This document shows, one piece after another, positions 27,637-37,148 of a stretch of DNA of 64,000 nucleotides. Within the stretch, counting starts at the first letter, position 1. The number at the start of each line of letters is the position of its first letter. Source of the DNA: Cytobacillus oceanisediminis 2691 (GTDB lineage: Bacteria; Bacillota; Bacilli; Bacillales; Cytobacillaceae). The translations under genes were made by a program, and so were the position numbers. Under the pieces are notes generated by a model. That model was not told the DNA's origin and ran no database searches. It saw only the letters and a list, made by a program, of their open reading frames with translations. The stretch is from NCBI RefSeq assembly GCF_000294775.2, contig NZ_CP015506.1, positions 3,881,501-3,945,500 of the forward strand. The letters run 5' to 3'.

Positions 27637-28221
27637 TTAAGCTGCGCTTTTTATAACAGCCTGCTTCTCCACCCAAGTTCTCATGCGTGTAAAAATAAGC
27701 ATGAAAACAAATGAAATGATTAAACCTTTTATAATATTGAATGGCAAAATCCCTGTCACAATCATAGTTCTCATTTCAGGTGCTGACATTGCAGGGAAGT
27801 TAAGGAAGAAAGTATATGCCGGCAGTATAACAAGGTAATTAAGCACACTCATTATGACAGCCATAACCATTGTGCCGATAACAAGTCCAAACGTCATGCC
27901 CTTTTTTGTTTTCAGCTTGCTGTACATATAGTAAGTCGGCAGGACGAACAAAATGCCTGCGGCAAAGTTTGCAATATGCCCAACAGGTACTCCTGTTGCA
28001 CTCCCTGTCATGAAGTAGTCAAGAATATTCTTAATAAGTTCCACCAAAATCCCTGCTGCCGGCCCAAAAATTAACGCAGCGATTAATGCAGGAATATCAC
28101 TGAAGTCAATCATCAGAAATTGCGGAAACGGCGGGATTGGAAAATTGAGAAGCATTAATACGTAAGAAATGCTGCTCAGCATTCCGATGGCAACCATGGT
28201 TTTGATATTAAGTTTTTTCAT
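27637..28221 (-). CDS. ribU: Riboflavin transporter RibU (ECF S component)
   Basis: Substrate-binding membrane subunit of an energy-coupling-factor transporter for riboflavin. The 194-residue product has about six membrane segments and the family motifs PPFPQFLMIDFSDIPALI (about 30-48) and LVELIKNILDYFMTGSATG, which line the substrate pocket. It needs the shared EcfA/EcfT module, whose genes lie elsewhere. Ribosome-binding site GGAGAGAGG is strong. The gene is preceded by an FMN riboswitch and terminator, which confirms the substrate. Confidence 0.96.
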   Translation of the reverse strand: MKKLNIKTMVAIGMLSSISYVLMLLNFPIPPFPQFLMIDFSDIPALIAALIFGPAAGILVELIKNILDYFMTGSATGVPVGHIANFAAGILFVLPTYYMYSKLKTKKGMTFGLVIGTMVMAVIMSVLNYLVILPAYTFFLNFPAMSAPEMRTMIVTGILPFNIIKGLIISFVFMLIFTRMRTWVEKQAVIKSAA

Positions 28222-28297
28222 GTTCCTCTCTCCTTTTAAGGACTATCTCTCCTAAAGAAGAAAGGTTCAGCTAAGCAAATGTCTTCGCAATAAATAA

Positions 28298-28322
28298 CCC
28301 TCAAGCTAATATAACTTGAGGG
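28298..28322 (-). terminator. Riboswitch-controlled terminator in the ribU leader
   Basis: CCCTCAAG and CTTGAGGG form a perfect 8-bp stem with a 9-base loop, followed by TTATTTATT on the minus strand. It lies between the FMN aptamer and the ribU start and is the likely expression platform. Confidence 0.85.
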
Positions 28323-28382
28323 AGAGTTGCAAAGGCACGCTTAATAACGTTCAAAACCTGCATTTTTTGAACGTCTGCAGAA

Positions 28383-28551
28383 CCTCCATCTTCTCCCATC
28401 CAGACTGTACTGTCGGCTTTGGAATCGCACCAAATCCTGCCCAAATTAACCGCAAAGGTTTCTCTTCAAAAACTCTGCTTTCAGGCTCGCGGGCTTAGAG
28501 TCAAGAATGACCCATCACCGCCGGTCGGGAATTTCACCCTGCCCCGAAGAT
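28383..28551 (-). promoter_or_regulatory. FMN riboswitch (RFN element) of ribU
   Basis: On the minus strand the aptamer begins at ATCTTCGGGGCAGGGTGAAA and continues with TTCCCGACCGGCGGTGATGG. It later has AGCCCGCGAGCC, then GATTTGGTGCGATTCC and CCGACAGTACAGTCTGGATG, closing with GGGAGAAGATGGAGG. These are the conserved RFN helices in order. Binding of FMN should favour the terminator at 28298-28322 and turn off riboflavin uptake. Confidence 0.97.
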
Positions 28552-28679
28552 AGACCGTATTTATTTATACAAATTAATTATACTGAAAAAAAGTTATTCT
28601 GTGAAGGGATATGTTTACCTGACAGATATAGAGAATCTCTCTAACCTAGAGCCTTACAGATTTTTATCGATATAACAAA

Positions 28680-28704
28680 AAAAGACGGCAATATGCCATC
28701 CTTT
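28680..28704 (-). terminator. Intrinsic terminator of the PHP phosphatase gene
   Basis: AAAGGATGGC pairs with GCCGTCTTTT through two G-U wobbles across a short loop, then TTT and an AT-rich run on the minus strand. It lies just past the stop at 28708. Confidence 0.65.
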
Positions 28705-28707
28705 ATA

Positions 28708-29520
28708 TTATCCAAGCGGAAATTCCTTTCTTTCTCCTTTTGAGAATGTCATGATGGACTGATACCCCACTTCTCTTGCAAGATCAATTGCTTTTTCAAA
28801 ATCTGCACCTACATGTTCAGGAAAGTGTGCATCAGACGAAAGAACAATCGGGATATTTTTATCATAGCATTTCTGAAGAAGCCGTTTGTCCGGGTATAGT
28901 TCCCCCACTGGTTTTCGCAGACCAGCCGTGCTGATTTCAACACATGTCTTGGATTCTGCCAGCGCATTGGCTGCACGATCATATTGCTCCAGCAGGAATT
29001 CTTCGTCCTGGGGAACATATTTAAAAATTTTCACGAGGTCTAAATGGCCAACAATATCAAATAAATTTGACTGAGCCAGAGTGACCACCTGATCAAAGTA
29101 CTTACGATATACATCATATAAATCCCTTTTGTCCCATTCTTTCCTAAATTCAGCCAGGTCTATGCCGAAATCTCCAACCCAATGAATGGATCCAATAACA
29201 TAGTCAAAAGAATAACTATTGATAAACTTCGCCATTTCACGGTGTTTGCCTGGCGTGTAGTCCATTTCAATTGACATCTTCACATCTATGTCATTGCTCC
29301 ACGCTTCATGAAAAACATTCACATAGTCTTTCATATCATAAAAGCGCCTTTCGTTTACCCATGAATTCTGCAGGATGTCTGCTGTCTGATAGAAATGATA
29401 TGCATGCTCTGAGATTCCAAAAGATTCAATGCCTTTCCGGGCTGCAGCATCTGTGAATTTTATTAAATAATCGAGGCTCAACGTGCCATTTTCGAGATGA
29501 TTATGATAGTCTGTAAGCAT
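28708..29520 (-). CDS. PHP-domain histidinol-phosphatase family protein (HisJ/HisK-like)
   Basis: Predicted metal-dependent phosphatase of 270 residues in the polymerase-and-histidinol-phosphatase superfamily. Metal-binding motifs are DYHNHLENG (residues 4-12), SEHAY, EMDYTPG, GSIHW and the C-terminal SDAHFPEHVG. In Bacillus such enzymes dephosphorylate histidinol phosphate in histidine synthesis. No his genes are nearby, so the substrate remains uncertain. Ribosome-binding site GGGGGAG precedes the ATG. It is a single-gene unit. Confidence 0.88.
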   Translation of the reverse strand: MLTDYHNHLENGTLSLDYLIKFTDAAARKGIESFGISEHAYHFYQTADILQNSWVNERRFYDMKDYVNVFHEAWSNDIDVKMSIEMDYTPGKHREMAKFINSYSFDYVIGSIHWVGDFGIDLAEFRKEWDKRDLYDVYRKYFDQVVTLAQSNLFDIVGHLDLVKIFKYVPQDEEFLLEQYDRAANALAESKTCVEISTAGLRKPVGELYPDKRLLQKCYDKNIPIVLSSDAHFPEHVGADFEKAIDLAREVGYQSIMTFSKGERKEFPLG

Positions 29521-29589
29521 TTCTCAAACTCCCCCAGTTTTTTTACCCATTATACTTTAAGGGAGTAAAGCGGTGCAATCATTTCTATT

Positions 29590-30489
29590 CTATTTTTTGC
29601 GAATGATTAGAATTTGTCCAATTTTTATTGTATCTGAATCAGCATTATTTAATTTTTTGATTGTTTCTGCCGTTGTATCATGCATTTTTGCTATAGAAGA
29701 TAGAGTATCTCCCTGTTTAACAGTGTATTCTAAAGATTTCACGGGTTTTATCAATAGTTTTTGACCTGAAAAAATGTGATCAGGATTAATATTATTTAAA
29801 TCCGCAATTTCCCCGGCCCGCAAATTATAGTGTGCAGCAATGGACCATAATGTTTCCCCTGTTTTAACTATATGGTAAGTTTCCTCGAAACCATTTTTTA
29901 TTTTCCCTGACTCAAAATTAGATGGCCGTGCTGAAACTTCACGCGCATTTTCAACTTTCATCACTGCATTTACAGCTTGTCCAACTTCTCCCATCCCAAA
30001 TGCAACAGAAGGGTCAACTGCATTTATTTTATCAGCTGTCCATGCCTGCGTATGTATTTCAAAATGGAGATGCACCCCTGAGGAGTCACCCGTGCTTCCC
30101 ATCAGTCCGATTTTCTGTCCCAGCCCAACACTTTCTCCTTCAGCAGAAAAGCGTTTATCCAGATGGGCGTATACTGTTTCAGTTTGATTGTTATGTTTAA
30201 TGAATATCACATTTCCATATGTTTGGGAATAATAAGACCTGGACACAATTCCTGCGTCAACAGCATAAACTGGAGACCCGGAATCTCCAGCTATATCAAT
30301 GCCTTTATGCTGTCCTTCTCTTGTCCCAAACGTGTCTGTAATTACACCATCTGCAGGCCATACCCAATGCTCTGTCAGTTCCGGAATTTTTGGCTCGGCA
30401 GCTTTAGAATGCTTCCCTCCCAGAAATAACAGACTCACACAAAGAGCCATTATTCCTGCGATAAAGAAACGTCTTATGTAATCCTTCAT
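29590..30489 (-). CDS. Secreted M23 metallopeptidase with two LysM domains
   Basis: Cell-wall endopeptidase of 299 residues. It has a signal peptide (residues 1-31, ending SKAAE). The M23 (lysostaphin-like) domain spans about 43-165, with the zinc ligands in HKGIDIAG and HLHFEIH. C-terminal LysM repeats lie at about 205-248 (TGETLWSIAAHYN) and 253-298 (VKQGDTLSSIAKMHD), and these bind peptidoglycan. Ribosome-binding site AGGAGG is strong. Not SpoIIQ by sequence, since the zinc ligands are complete and LysM repeats are present. Role in growth or sporulation cannot be decided from the sequence. No clear terminator is seen downstream. Confidence 0.92.
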   Translation of the reverse strand: MKDYIRRFFIAGIMALCVSLLFLGGKHSKAAEPKIPELTEHWVWPADGVITDTFGTREGQHKGIDIAGDSGSPVYAVDAGIVSRSYYSQTYGNVIFIKHNNQTETVYAHLDKRFSAEGESVGLGQKIGLMGSTGDSSGVHLHFEIHTQAWTADKINAVDPSVAFGMGEVGQAVNAVMKVENAREVSARPSNFESGKIKNGFEETYHIVKTGETLWSIAAHYNLRAGEIADLNNINPDHIFSGQKLLIKPVKSLEYTVKQGDTLSSIAKMHDTTAETIKKLNNADSDTIKIGQILIIRKK

Positions 30490-30670
30490 TCTTTTCCTCC
30501 TATGTTGTCAGCTGAAATATCCGTACGAGTGCCTTTCAGTGACCGCACTCTCTTTCACCCTATGACAGCTTGTACTCTTTTAGAACAATTAATAATAAAG
30601 CTCTTAAAAGCACAGTTATTAGTATACTTCCAGCAGCATAGTTTTTATGCAGACCTGAGGGATTTTTATC

Positions 30671-30704
30671 CCTGAAAAAAGAAAAGGCAGCCACATGGGC
30701 CGCC
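30671..30704 (-). terminator. Intrinsic terminator of sigX-rsiX
   Basis: GGCGGCC and GGCTGCC pair with one mismatch across 5 bases, followed by TTTTCTTTTTT on the minus strand. Confidence 0.88.
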
Positions 30705-30707
30705 TCT

Positions 30708-31976
30708 CTAATTTGGCAAATCTCGTTTATTCGCTGCTATTGGTACTTTTAATTCTTCTGTAAGGTCAAACTTGCCTATTTTATCAACATCTGCATTTTC
30801 CAATTTAACCGTGTCAAAATCAAAGTCTTTTGCCGTCAGAAGTATTGCTTCAATCGCATGAAGTGTTGATTCATCATCAATTATTTCTGATTCATTATTA
30901 AAACGGATTAAGAGTTTGCCATCCTGTATTTCTTCTGTTTCAAAATCAATGTCTTCTGGTATGGATGCCTGTAAATTATTTTCAGTCCGGTTTTGCTTCA
31001 TAGCTGTTAGAGCATCTTTTATAGAGTTGAGCTGCTCTCTTAGAGGGACCAGGAATGGTGTTGAATCTGCGCCATTTGGATATAAGAAATAATAAATTAA
31101 GTTACCATTGCTATTTTCCGGGATAAATTCCTCTCTATATCCGTAATGGCTAAATTCAATGCCGATTTCCCCTTCAGTCATGAGGTTAATCTTTTCAATA
31201 TCAAGATTATTCATTATATTGGACAAGACCTTCTCTAAAAGTAATTCTGTCGTGGAAGACATACTATATGGATGATCCGCTGGCACATCAACAGTTAACA
31301 TTTTATTTCCCTGATCATAGGTGAAATTTGCTTTCAGAGGATAGTAATCCTCTAAACCCCATTCATCTTCGGTCAGCCTGCCCATTGTGTCTTCAAATAA
31401 TTCAAATTTCGTCCTGGCAGGATTTTCATCAACTAAAACACTGACGGGTACAATATTTTGTGCAGCCTGATCTGGAATCGCATAAGTCAGTACCTCTTTC
31501 CCTGCCAAATCTTCTTCATAAACGGCAGTAGGGCTAGATTCTGATGCAACCGTCTTCTGGCTTATCTCCTCATCATTTACTTCCGCTTCCGCTTCCGGCT
31601 CAGCGGATAGCTCTGCCTGGTCCTGTTCTTCTGAGCCTTTCTCTTGAGCAATTAATTCAGAGTCTTCCTCTTTTGCTTCCAGAAAAGTGTTATTTTCACT
31701 TGTTATTTGTTCAGATGAGGTTGATTGGTCCGCTTTCGATTCGACCTGCTTATCGGCAGACTCCTGCCAGCTCATAAGGTTTGGGACGAGAATAAAAAGC
31801 AGGAGCAATGCAGCAGCCGCTGCGATAGATGGCAGGATCCATGTTTTGTTTTTTTGCTTTCCCATCTTAATTTCGATGGTTTGATAAATGTCTCTCGGAT
31901 CACGATCATCTTTAATTTTAGGCAACTGTCTCAGCAATTCCTGAAGCTGCTCATCGCTCCACTTTGATTCCTTCAT
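30708..31976 (-). CDS. rsiX: Anti-sigma-X factor RsiX
   Basis: Membrane-bound anti-sigma factor of 422 residues. The N-terminal cytoplasmic 50 residues (KWSDEQLQELLRQLPKIKDDRDP) should hold SigX. One membrane segment follows (about 44-66, with AAAAALLLLFILVPNL). The long extracytoplasmic part starts with a very acidic stretch rich in E, A, S and Q (about 75-155) and ends in a folded sensor-like domain. It is about 50 residues longer than B. subtilis RsiX, mainly in the acidic linker. The start overlaps sigX by 26 bases, which couples the two. Confidence 0.9.
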   Translation of the reverse strand: MKESKWSDEQLQELLRQLPKIKDDRDPRDIYQTIEIKMGKQKNKTWILPSIAAAAALLLLFILVPNLMSWQESADKQVESKADQSTSSEQITSENNTFLEAKEEDSELIAQEKGSEEQDQAELSAEPEAEAEVNDEEISQKTVASESSPTAVYEEDLAGKEVLTYAIPDQAAQNIVPVSVLVDENPARTKFELFEDTMGRLTEDEWGLEDYYPLKANFTYDQGNKMLTVDVPADHPYSMSSTTELLLEKVLSNIMNNLDIEKINLMTEGEIGIEFSHYGYREEFIPENSNGNLIYYFLYPNGADSTPFLVPLREQLNSIKDALTAMKQNRTENNLQASIPEDIDFETEEIQDGKLLIRFNNESEIIDDESTLHAIEAILLTAKDFDFDTVKLENADVDKIGKFDLTEELKVPIAANKRDLPN

Positions 31977-32502
31977 TATCCATTCCCTCCTTTACCTTAA
32001 AATCTTCCATATGTTTCTTAAGCACCTTTAAGGCACGATGCTGGGTTGTTTTAACCTTGCTTTCGGACCAGCCAAGTGCATCAGCTGTTTCATTAATGCT
32101 GAGTTCATGTATATATCTCATAATTATGACAAGCCTCTGGTCAATGGTGCATAAATCCAGACAGCGGTAGATCAGCTGAATTTCTTCTCTTTGCAGGGCA
32201 ATTTCTTCCGGCAAGGGAAGTTCATCCTTTACCTCCTGAGTTGACCAGTCAAATTTCTCCATAATCCTTTGCTTCCAGCCCTTTTGCTTGCGAAAGGAAT
32301 CTATGGCAACATTCCGCGCAATGGAAAAGAGCCATGTTTTTTCGCTGCTTTTCCCTTCAAACTTTTCATATGATTTTAATACTCTTATATAGACTTCCTG
32401 GACTAAATCCTCAGCCAGTTCCTTGTTTTTGACCATATAAAATAGAAATTGAAAAACGTCATGATGGTATTTTTTATAAAGATCATCAAAAACGGAGTCC
32501 AT
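31951..32502 (-). CDS. sigX: RNA polymerase ECF sigma factor SigX
   Basis: Extracytoplasmic-function sigma factor of 183 residues that controls cell-envelope charge and antimicrobial-peptide resistance genes in B. subtilis. Region 2 has AEDLVQEVYIRVLKSYEKFE and TWLFSIARNVAIDSFRKQKG. Region 4 has LSINETADALGWSESKVKTT, a typical helix-turn-helix. GGGGAGGGG precedes the ATG. It is followed by rsiX with overlap and preceded by its own sigma-X promoter. The res-sigX-rsiX neighbourhood fixes the identity. Confidence 0.95.
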   Translation of the reverse strand: MDSVFDDLYKKYHHDVFQFLFYMVKNKELAEDLVQEVYIRVLKSYEKFEGKSSEKTWLFSIARNVAIDSFRKQKGWKQRIMEKFDWSTQEVKDELPLPEEIALQREEIQLIYRCLDLCTIDQRLVIIMRYIHELSINETADALGWSESKVKTTQHRALKVLKKHMEDFKVKEGMDNEGIKVER

Positions 32503-32529
32503 GGATTCCCCTCCCCGTTCAATAAAATA

Positions 32530-32546
32530 GTCGTTCTCTCTCTAAA
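32530..32546 (-). promoter_or_regulatory. Autoregulatory sigma-X promoter of sigX-rsiX
   Basis: On the minus strand TGTAAC (32541-32546 region at its -35) and CGAC (32530-32533) follow the ECF sigma-X pattern. Counting on the sequence, 7 T plus AGAGAGAGAA-type bases make the spacer. The promoter reads into sigX about 28 bases upstream of its ATG. The feature coordinates mark -10 to -35 as written; see the finding for details of the match. Confidence 0.75.
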
Positions 32547-32662
32547 AAAAGTTACAGTTTAACTATATTATTATTTTGCAGAAAAGCGCAAGAGCCTGTT
32601 TGGGTGCAGGATTACTCCCTTGCCTTCAAAAACGCCCGGCCTGTTGATTAGAACTATATTTC

Positions 32663-32699
32663 AAAAAAAAGGGAAGGAAACTTTATGCATCTCCTTCCC
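32663..32699 (-). terminator. Intrinsic terminator of resDE
   Basis: GGGAAGGA and TCCTTCCC form a perfect 8-bp stem with a 13-base loop, then TTTTTTTT on the minus strand. It lies about 58 bases past the resE stop. Confidence 0.9.
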
Positions 32700-32756
32700 T
32701 AAGCCTATGACAAATTGTTTCCCGTGTATCAAGAACAATCGCCACATTTCTCGCCT

Positions 32757-34541
32757 TTATCCTTCATTTCGAGGGATAAAGATTGAAAATGTCGTACCGT
32801 GTCCGGTCTTGCTTTGAACGGTAATATGTCCTTTATGAGCTTCAATTATATTTTTTGCAATTGCAAGGCCAAGGCCAGTTCCAGATCGGCCTCTCGTTCT
32901 TGCTTTGTCCGCTTTATAAAAGCGTTCAAATACAAACGGCAGGTCTTCTTCAGGAATCCCTGAGCCAGAATCTCTCACTTCGATAAACAGTCCCCGTTCA
33001 TCACTTCTCTCGAGCACTTTTACCTCTCCATTCTGAGGGGTATGCCGGATGGCATTATCAATCAGATTAGTCATAACCTGTTCAATTCTGTCCGGATCAA
33101 TTTGAATAGGAACACCCTTGCTTTGCAGATCATGTTCCAGACTAATTTCCTTCTCTTTTGCCAGCCCCTGGAACTTCCTGATAATTCTTTGCAGATAGGA
33201 ATTCACTTCAGTTTCTTCCATTGTCAGCTGAATATGTCCGGCTTCCATTCTGGCAAGGTCCAGCAATTCATTCACAAGCCGGCCCATTCTCAGGGATTCA
33301 TCATAAATGACACTTGCCATCTCTTTTTTCTCTTCGTCCGTTCCGGCAATATCATCGACAATCGCTTCACTATATCCCTGCATCATAGAAATCGGCGTCC
33401 TTAATTCATGAGAAACATTCGCTATAAAATCGTTCCGGAGCTTATCAAGCTTACGCTCTTCCGTCATGTCCCTGATAACCGCAACCGCTCCTCTTATATA
33501 TTTATTATTATAAAGAGGGCTTACGATTATCACCCAGGAACGTCCTTGTATAGAGATTTCTCCGATCTGCTCCTTCTCGGTATTAACAGCAAGCTGGAAA
33601 AGCTCCATGACTTTGGATGGCACTTCCTCTGTATTATTCTCAATGTCATCCAGTTCATAAAACCAGCTTTGCAAAAACCGCTCTGCAGGAGGATTTGTGA
33701 TGAGGATCGTGCCATCCCGGTTGAAGGTGATTACCCCATCAGCCATCCCGCTTAGAATGCTTGCCAGCTGTTCTTTTTCCTGGCTTAGAGCATTCATATT
33801 GAATTTCAGCTGTCTGCCCATTTGATTAAAAGCCATGGCTAATTCGCCAACCTCATCATTAGTCAGGATCGGAACCTTTGTGTCGAATTTACCTCTTGCT
33901 ACCTCAAAGGCAGCTTCTTTCATTTTTCTGAGCGGAGCATTAATTCTTGTCGATAAGAAAAATGCAAAGATGGTTGTTAGGATAATGGCAACTCCTGCAG
34001 CCAGCAAAATAAATTTAGTCGTTGAACGCAGTGTTTCATGCATGACTTCAATGGATTGATAGATAAAGACGGCCCCATTGCTGCTGTCCCCTTCAAGAGG
34101 GACCCCAATTATAAGAATCTTGCTGTCATCATCTGCGGCTACATCTGTGTACTCAGGATTAACGGATGTTACTTTTTTTACAGTCTTATCTTCCGTGAGG
34201 ACTTCTTTTAAATCATCTTCCTCGGTGAGGTAGGAGATAGGGAGTTTTAATGAACCTGTATGATTTGGAGAATAGTAGTACTCTTTCGGCGAGTTAATAA
34301 TGACTACTTTTGTAACATCGTCGACAAGTTCCCAGGAGATCTCCAAACCAACTTCACGCTTATGCTCTTTTAAAATTCTGGTTATTTTATGGGCTGTATT
34401 TGATAATCCTTTCTCTGTTTCATTTATATGGTAATTTTCAAAAAACTCAAGCAGCATGACTGTTAAAATCAGCAGTACAAAGGAAACTAACAAAAGAATT
34501 GTGCCCCAAAGCTTACCTGCAACACTCCTAAAGAGCATCAT
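32757..34541 (-). CDS. resE: Sensor histidine kinase ResE
   Basis: Membrane kinase/phosphatase of the ResDE system that senses oxygen limitation and nitric oxide and controls anaerobic respiration and cytochrome genes. The 594-residue protein has membrane segment 1 (about 10-32), an extracytoplasmic domain, and membrane segment 2 (about 165-190). A HAMP linker (about 190-245) and a PAS domain (about 255-365) follow. Then comes HisKA with the phosphoacceptor in [13 protein letters not shown], and an ATPase domain with [17 protein letters not shown] and [11 protein letters not shown]. The start overlaps resD by four bases. Confidence 0.96.
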   Translation of the reverse strand: MMLFRSVAGKLWGTILLLVSFVLLILTVMLLEFFENYHINETEKGLSNTAHKITRILKEHKREVGLEISWELVDDVTKVVIINSPKEYYYSPNHTGSLKLPISYLTEEDDLKEVLTEDKTVKKVTSVNPEYTDVAADDDSKILIIGVPLEGDSSNGAVFIYQSIEVMHETLRSTTKFILLAAGVAIILTTIFAFFLSTRINAPLRKMKEAAFEVARGKFDTKVPILTNDEVGELAMAFNQMGRQLKFNMNALSQEKEQLASILSGMADGVITFNRDGTILITNPPAERFLQSWFYELDDIENNTEEVPSKVMELFQLAVNTEKEQIGEISIQGRSWVIIVSPLYNNKYIRGAVAVIRDMTEERKLDKLRNDFIANVSHELRTPISMMQGYSEAIVDDIAGTDEEKKEMASVIYDESLRMGRLVNELLDLARMEAGHIQLTMEETEVNSYLQRIIRKFQGLAKEKEISLEHDLQSKGVPIQIDPDRIEQVMTNLIDNAIRHTPQNGEVKVLERSDERGLFIEVRDSGSGIPEEDLPFVFERFYKADKARTRGRSGTGLGLAIAKNIIEAHKGHITVQSKTGHGTTFSIFIPRNEG

Positions 34542-35254
34542 TCATTAATAACCTCGAACTTGTAGCCCACTCCCCAAACAGTGACAATCATTCTGGCAGC
34601 CTGCTCAGAAACTTTATTTAATTTTTCACGCAAGCGCTTCACATGTGTATCGACAGTTCTTAAATCTCCGAAAAATTCATAGTGCCAAACTTCCTTAAGC
34701 AGCTGCTCCCTGTCAAAAACCTTATCCGGTGCCTTTGCCAGGAAATAGAGAAGTTCATATTCCTTTGGCGTTAAACTGACTTCTTTTCCATCAGCCAACA
34801 CTTTGTGAGCGTCATTATCAATCGTTAGATGAGGAAAAACAATTACATCCTTTGCTGTTGTTTCTGTTTGAAGGTAGGTAGTTTTAGAAGACCTGCGCAA
34901 TAATGCCTTCACTCGCAGCACAACTTCCCTCGGGCTGAAAGGCTTTACAATATAATCATCTGTGCCCACTTCAAATCCCTGTACGCGGTTAACTTCTTCC
35001 CCTTTGGCTGTCAGCATGATCACAGGAGTAGCTTTTTTCTCTCTCAGCTCTCTGCAGACTTCAATGCCGTCTTTGCCGGGCATCATTAAATCCAAAAGGA
35101 TGACATCGTAATCATTTGCGAGAGCCTTTGACAAAGCCTGGTTTCCATTTTCCGCTTCATCAATCGAATAATTTTCACGCTCAAGGTACATCTTTAATAA
35201 ACGGCGGATTCTTTCTTCATCATCCACTAGTAGAATTTTCACTTGGTTTTCCAT
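34538..35254 (-). CDS. resD: Response regulator ResD
   Basis: OmpR/PhoB-type transcription factor of 238 residues, partner of ResE. The receiver domain (about 6-120) has the acidic pair LLVDDEERI, the phosphorylation site [14 protein letters not shown] (Asp57 region), and TAKGEE plus YIVKPFS. The winged-helix DNA-binding domain (about 140-235) carries [16 protein letters not shown] and [16 protein letters not shown]. In B. subtilis it is transcribed from resA as well as from its own promoter. Here resD is separated from resC by 700 bases holding two repeats and a terminator, so its own promoter near 35260-35320 must matter more. Confidence 0.97.
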   Translation of the reverse strand: MENQVKILLVDDEERIRRLLKMYLERENYSIDEAENGNQALSKALANDYDVILLDLMMPGKDGIEVCRELREKKATPVIMLTAKGEEVNRVQGFEVGTDDYIVKPFSPREVVLRVKALLRRSSKTTYLQTETTAKDVIVFPHLTIDNDAHKVLADGKEVSLTPKEYELLYFLAKAPDKVFDREQLLKEVWHYEFFGDLRTVDTHVKRLREKLNKVSEQAARMIVTVWGVGYKFEVINE

Positions 35255-35321
35255 TTTTCAAATCCCCCTAACGTTCAATAGAAATGGCTCTTCTCAAAAA
35301 TCTATTTTAGCTAAAGAATTC

Positions 35322-35515
35322 TGCCCGTTGATTTCCGCTGCAGGCACTTAGCGACACACGGGGCTGCCTGGATTCTCCGACGCTTAGCGTCTGCGGGGTC
35401 TCCCCTGGTACGCTACTCCCGTAGGACGTTGAATGAGCTTCCTCGAAAGAACACCGCACGAAGAAAATGCGGATGCATATTCGAGGATCTCTCACCTTCC
35501 GCTCCAATCAAATCG
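35322..35515 (+). repeat. Dispersed repeat family A, copy 2
   Basis: Runs from gcccgttgatttccgctgca to ttccgctccaatcaaatc, with the shared inner block caccgcacgaagaaaatgcgg and a tcgaggatc junction. It lies 67 bases upstream of the resD start, inside the region where a resD promoter is expected. Confidence 0.8.
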
Positions 35516-35572
35516 CGGTGACACATAGTAAATATAGAGCAGAAAATCACAGAAGAATTATAGCTTTAATTA

Positions 35573-35601
35573 AAGCCTTCACTGTTGTGAAGTGAAGGCT
35601 T
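35573..35601 (-). terminator. Probable terminator of resABC
   Basis: AAGCCTTCAC and GTGAAGGCTT form a perfect 10-bp stem with a 9-base loop, followed on the minus strand by TAATTAAAG, a weak T-tract. It is about 355 bases beyond the resC stop, with repeat B3 in between. Confidence 0.65.
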
Positions 35602-35640
35602 GTATGATTAATATCAGAATTATTATCTTTGAATTTTGAG

Positions 35641-35954
35641 AACTGTCTAACTCCAGCGCCTACCCCCTCGAGGTCACAAGCTTGTCTTGTTTCGGCTCCT
35701 AGGGACTCGGGGTCATAAGGCGTTTCCTTTCAGAAGGAAGAACGCCTTCTTACAGGAACCGTCTTATGCCTGAGGCCCGCAGGATGCGGGTCATGCAGAC
35801 GTTGCCACAGGACGTGGCGATCTTAGTCTGCGTACGTTGATAGGGCAGTCGCCTCCACATTTCGAGTAATCCTCCCAAAAAGGCAAAGGACGCCTTTCCG
35901 GGAGGCCCGTCTTGTGCTTGTCGGGGGTGAGCAAGGCGGCTTCCGCTTTTCTTG
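35641..35954 (-). repeat. Dispersed repeat family B, copy 3 (long form, inverted)
   Basis: The longest copy. Read on the minus strand it begins aagaaaagcggaagccgcc directly at the resC stop codon and ends gcgctggagttagacagtt. Internal blocks include gcacaagacgggcctcccgg and cttgtgacctcgagggggtag. Several internal inverted repeats (for example gaaggcgttcttccttc) suggest a folded RNA. No gene is inside it. Confidence 0.8.
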
Positions 35955-37136
35955 TTATGATCCGGCGTAGGAGTGCAATCCTGCAATGACCAGGTTTACC
36001 GCAACCAGATTAAACATGATAATGATAAATCCGATTACTGCAAGCCACGCAGACTTTTCACCATGCCAGCCCTTTGAAAGGCGAAGGTGAAGATAGGCAG
36101 CATAAAATAGGAAGGTAATAAGTGCCCATACTTCCTTTGGATCCCATCCCCAGAAACGAGTCCAGGCAATTTGTGCCCATATCATGGCAAATATCAACGC
36201 TCCGAGCGTAAATACCGGAAATCCGATTAATACTGAACGGTAGCCGATCTCATCAACCAAATCCAGATTAATATTTTTAGCAAGCGGCTGAAGCGCAGCT
36301 CCAACTCTTTTTCGGAGAATCAATCTTAATGCAAGATATAAAATGATACCTGAAGCCAATGACCATATAACTGTATTTAATTTTTTTGCATTAATAATTG
36401 CAGGCATTTCCGCCAGCGGTTCAAATTTCCCTTCCGTAATCAGCTTTCCTTCGTTAGGACCTGTTAAAGCGGGCATATGATACTCAAGAACATCTTCCTG
36501 TCCGTTTTTATCAACCCAGTTAAATTCGGCCTTGTAGCCGGAAGCTGAAAAGCTTGAGCTTATAATAATAAAGCCAAGTGTACAAACCAAGCCAAACATA
36601 ACGGCTTCTAGCCAGAATCTCTGTTTGCTTTGCTTAGATTGATCGACTGATTTAACCAAATAGATAATTCCTGCAGCAAAGCTGACAGCTAAAATAGCCT
36701 GTCCAACTGCTGCAGTTGTAACGTGAATATGAAGCCAATCACTCTGCAGAGCCGGGATCAGGGGTGAAACTTCCCGCGGAAACATACTTGCATAAGCGAT
36801 CATAAGCAAAGCAACAGGAAGCGTAAAGACTCCTAAAATAGGTGTTTTATAAATTAAGTAAATCACTATAAAAGCACCTACAAGCGACATTCCAAAGAAT
36901 GTTGTAAATTCAAATAAATTGCTGACAGGCGCATGCCCGGCTGCAATCCATCTCGTAATAAAGTAGCCCAACTGTGCAGCAAACCCGATAATGGTAATCC
37001 ATAATCCGATTGCCGCCCATTTGTTTGGCCCTTTGTTTGTATTTTTCTTATCCTTTATGGAGCCAGCAAAAAAGACAGTAGCAATTAAATAGAGGATAAA
37101 AGCTGTGTATAGTAAATTGCTGCTTATTGTAACCAC
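35955..37136 (-). CDS. resC: Cytochrome c biogenesis protein ResC (CcsA/CcsB type)
   Basis: Polytopic membrane protein of 393 residues that works with ResB to deliver haem and ligate it to apocytochrome c (system II). About eight to ten membrane segments are visible. The haem-handling tryptophan-rich motif [23 protein letters not shown] lies near residue 325, and conserved histidines flank it (including [12 protein letters not shown]). The start is GTG at 37136, seven bases after AGGAGG. It is the third gene of resABC. The stop codon touches repeat B3. Confidence 0.95.
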   Translation of the reverse strand: MVTISSNLLYTAFILYLIATVFFAGSIKDKKNTNKGPNKWAAIGLWITIIGFAAQLGYFITRWIAAGHAPVSNLFEFTTFFGMSLVGAFIVIYLIYKTPILGVFTLPVALLMIAYASMFPREVSPLIPALQSDWLHIHVTTAAVGQAILAVSFAAGIIYLVKSVDQSKQSKQRFWLEAVMFGLVCTLGFIIISSSFSASGYKAEFNWVDKNGQEDVLEYHMPALTGPNEGKLITEGKFEPLAEMPAIINAKKLNTVIWSLASGIILYLALRLILRKRVGAALQPLAKNINLDLVDEIGYRSVLIGFPVFTLGALIFAMIWAQIAWTRFWGWDPKEVWALITFLFYAAYLHLRLSKGWHGEKSAWLAVIGFIIIMFNLVAVNLVIAGLHSYAGS

Positions 37137-37148
37137 TCAGATTCCTCC

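Noticed and set aside
35307-35507. Minus-strand frame of 66 codons upstream of resD
   Set aside because: It lies in repeat A2 and has no support as a gene.
35750-35986. Minus-strand frame of 78 codons at the end of resC
   Set aside because: It is created by repeat B3 and overlaps the resC end in another frame. No family features.
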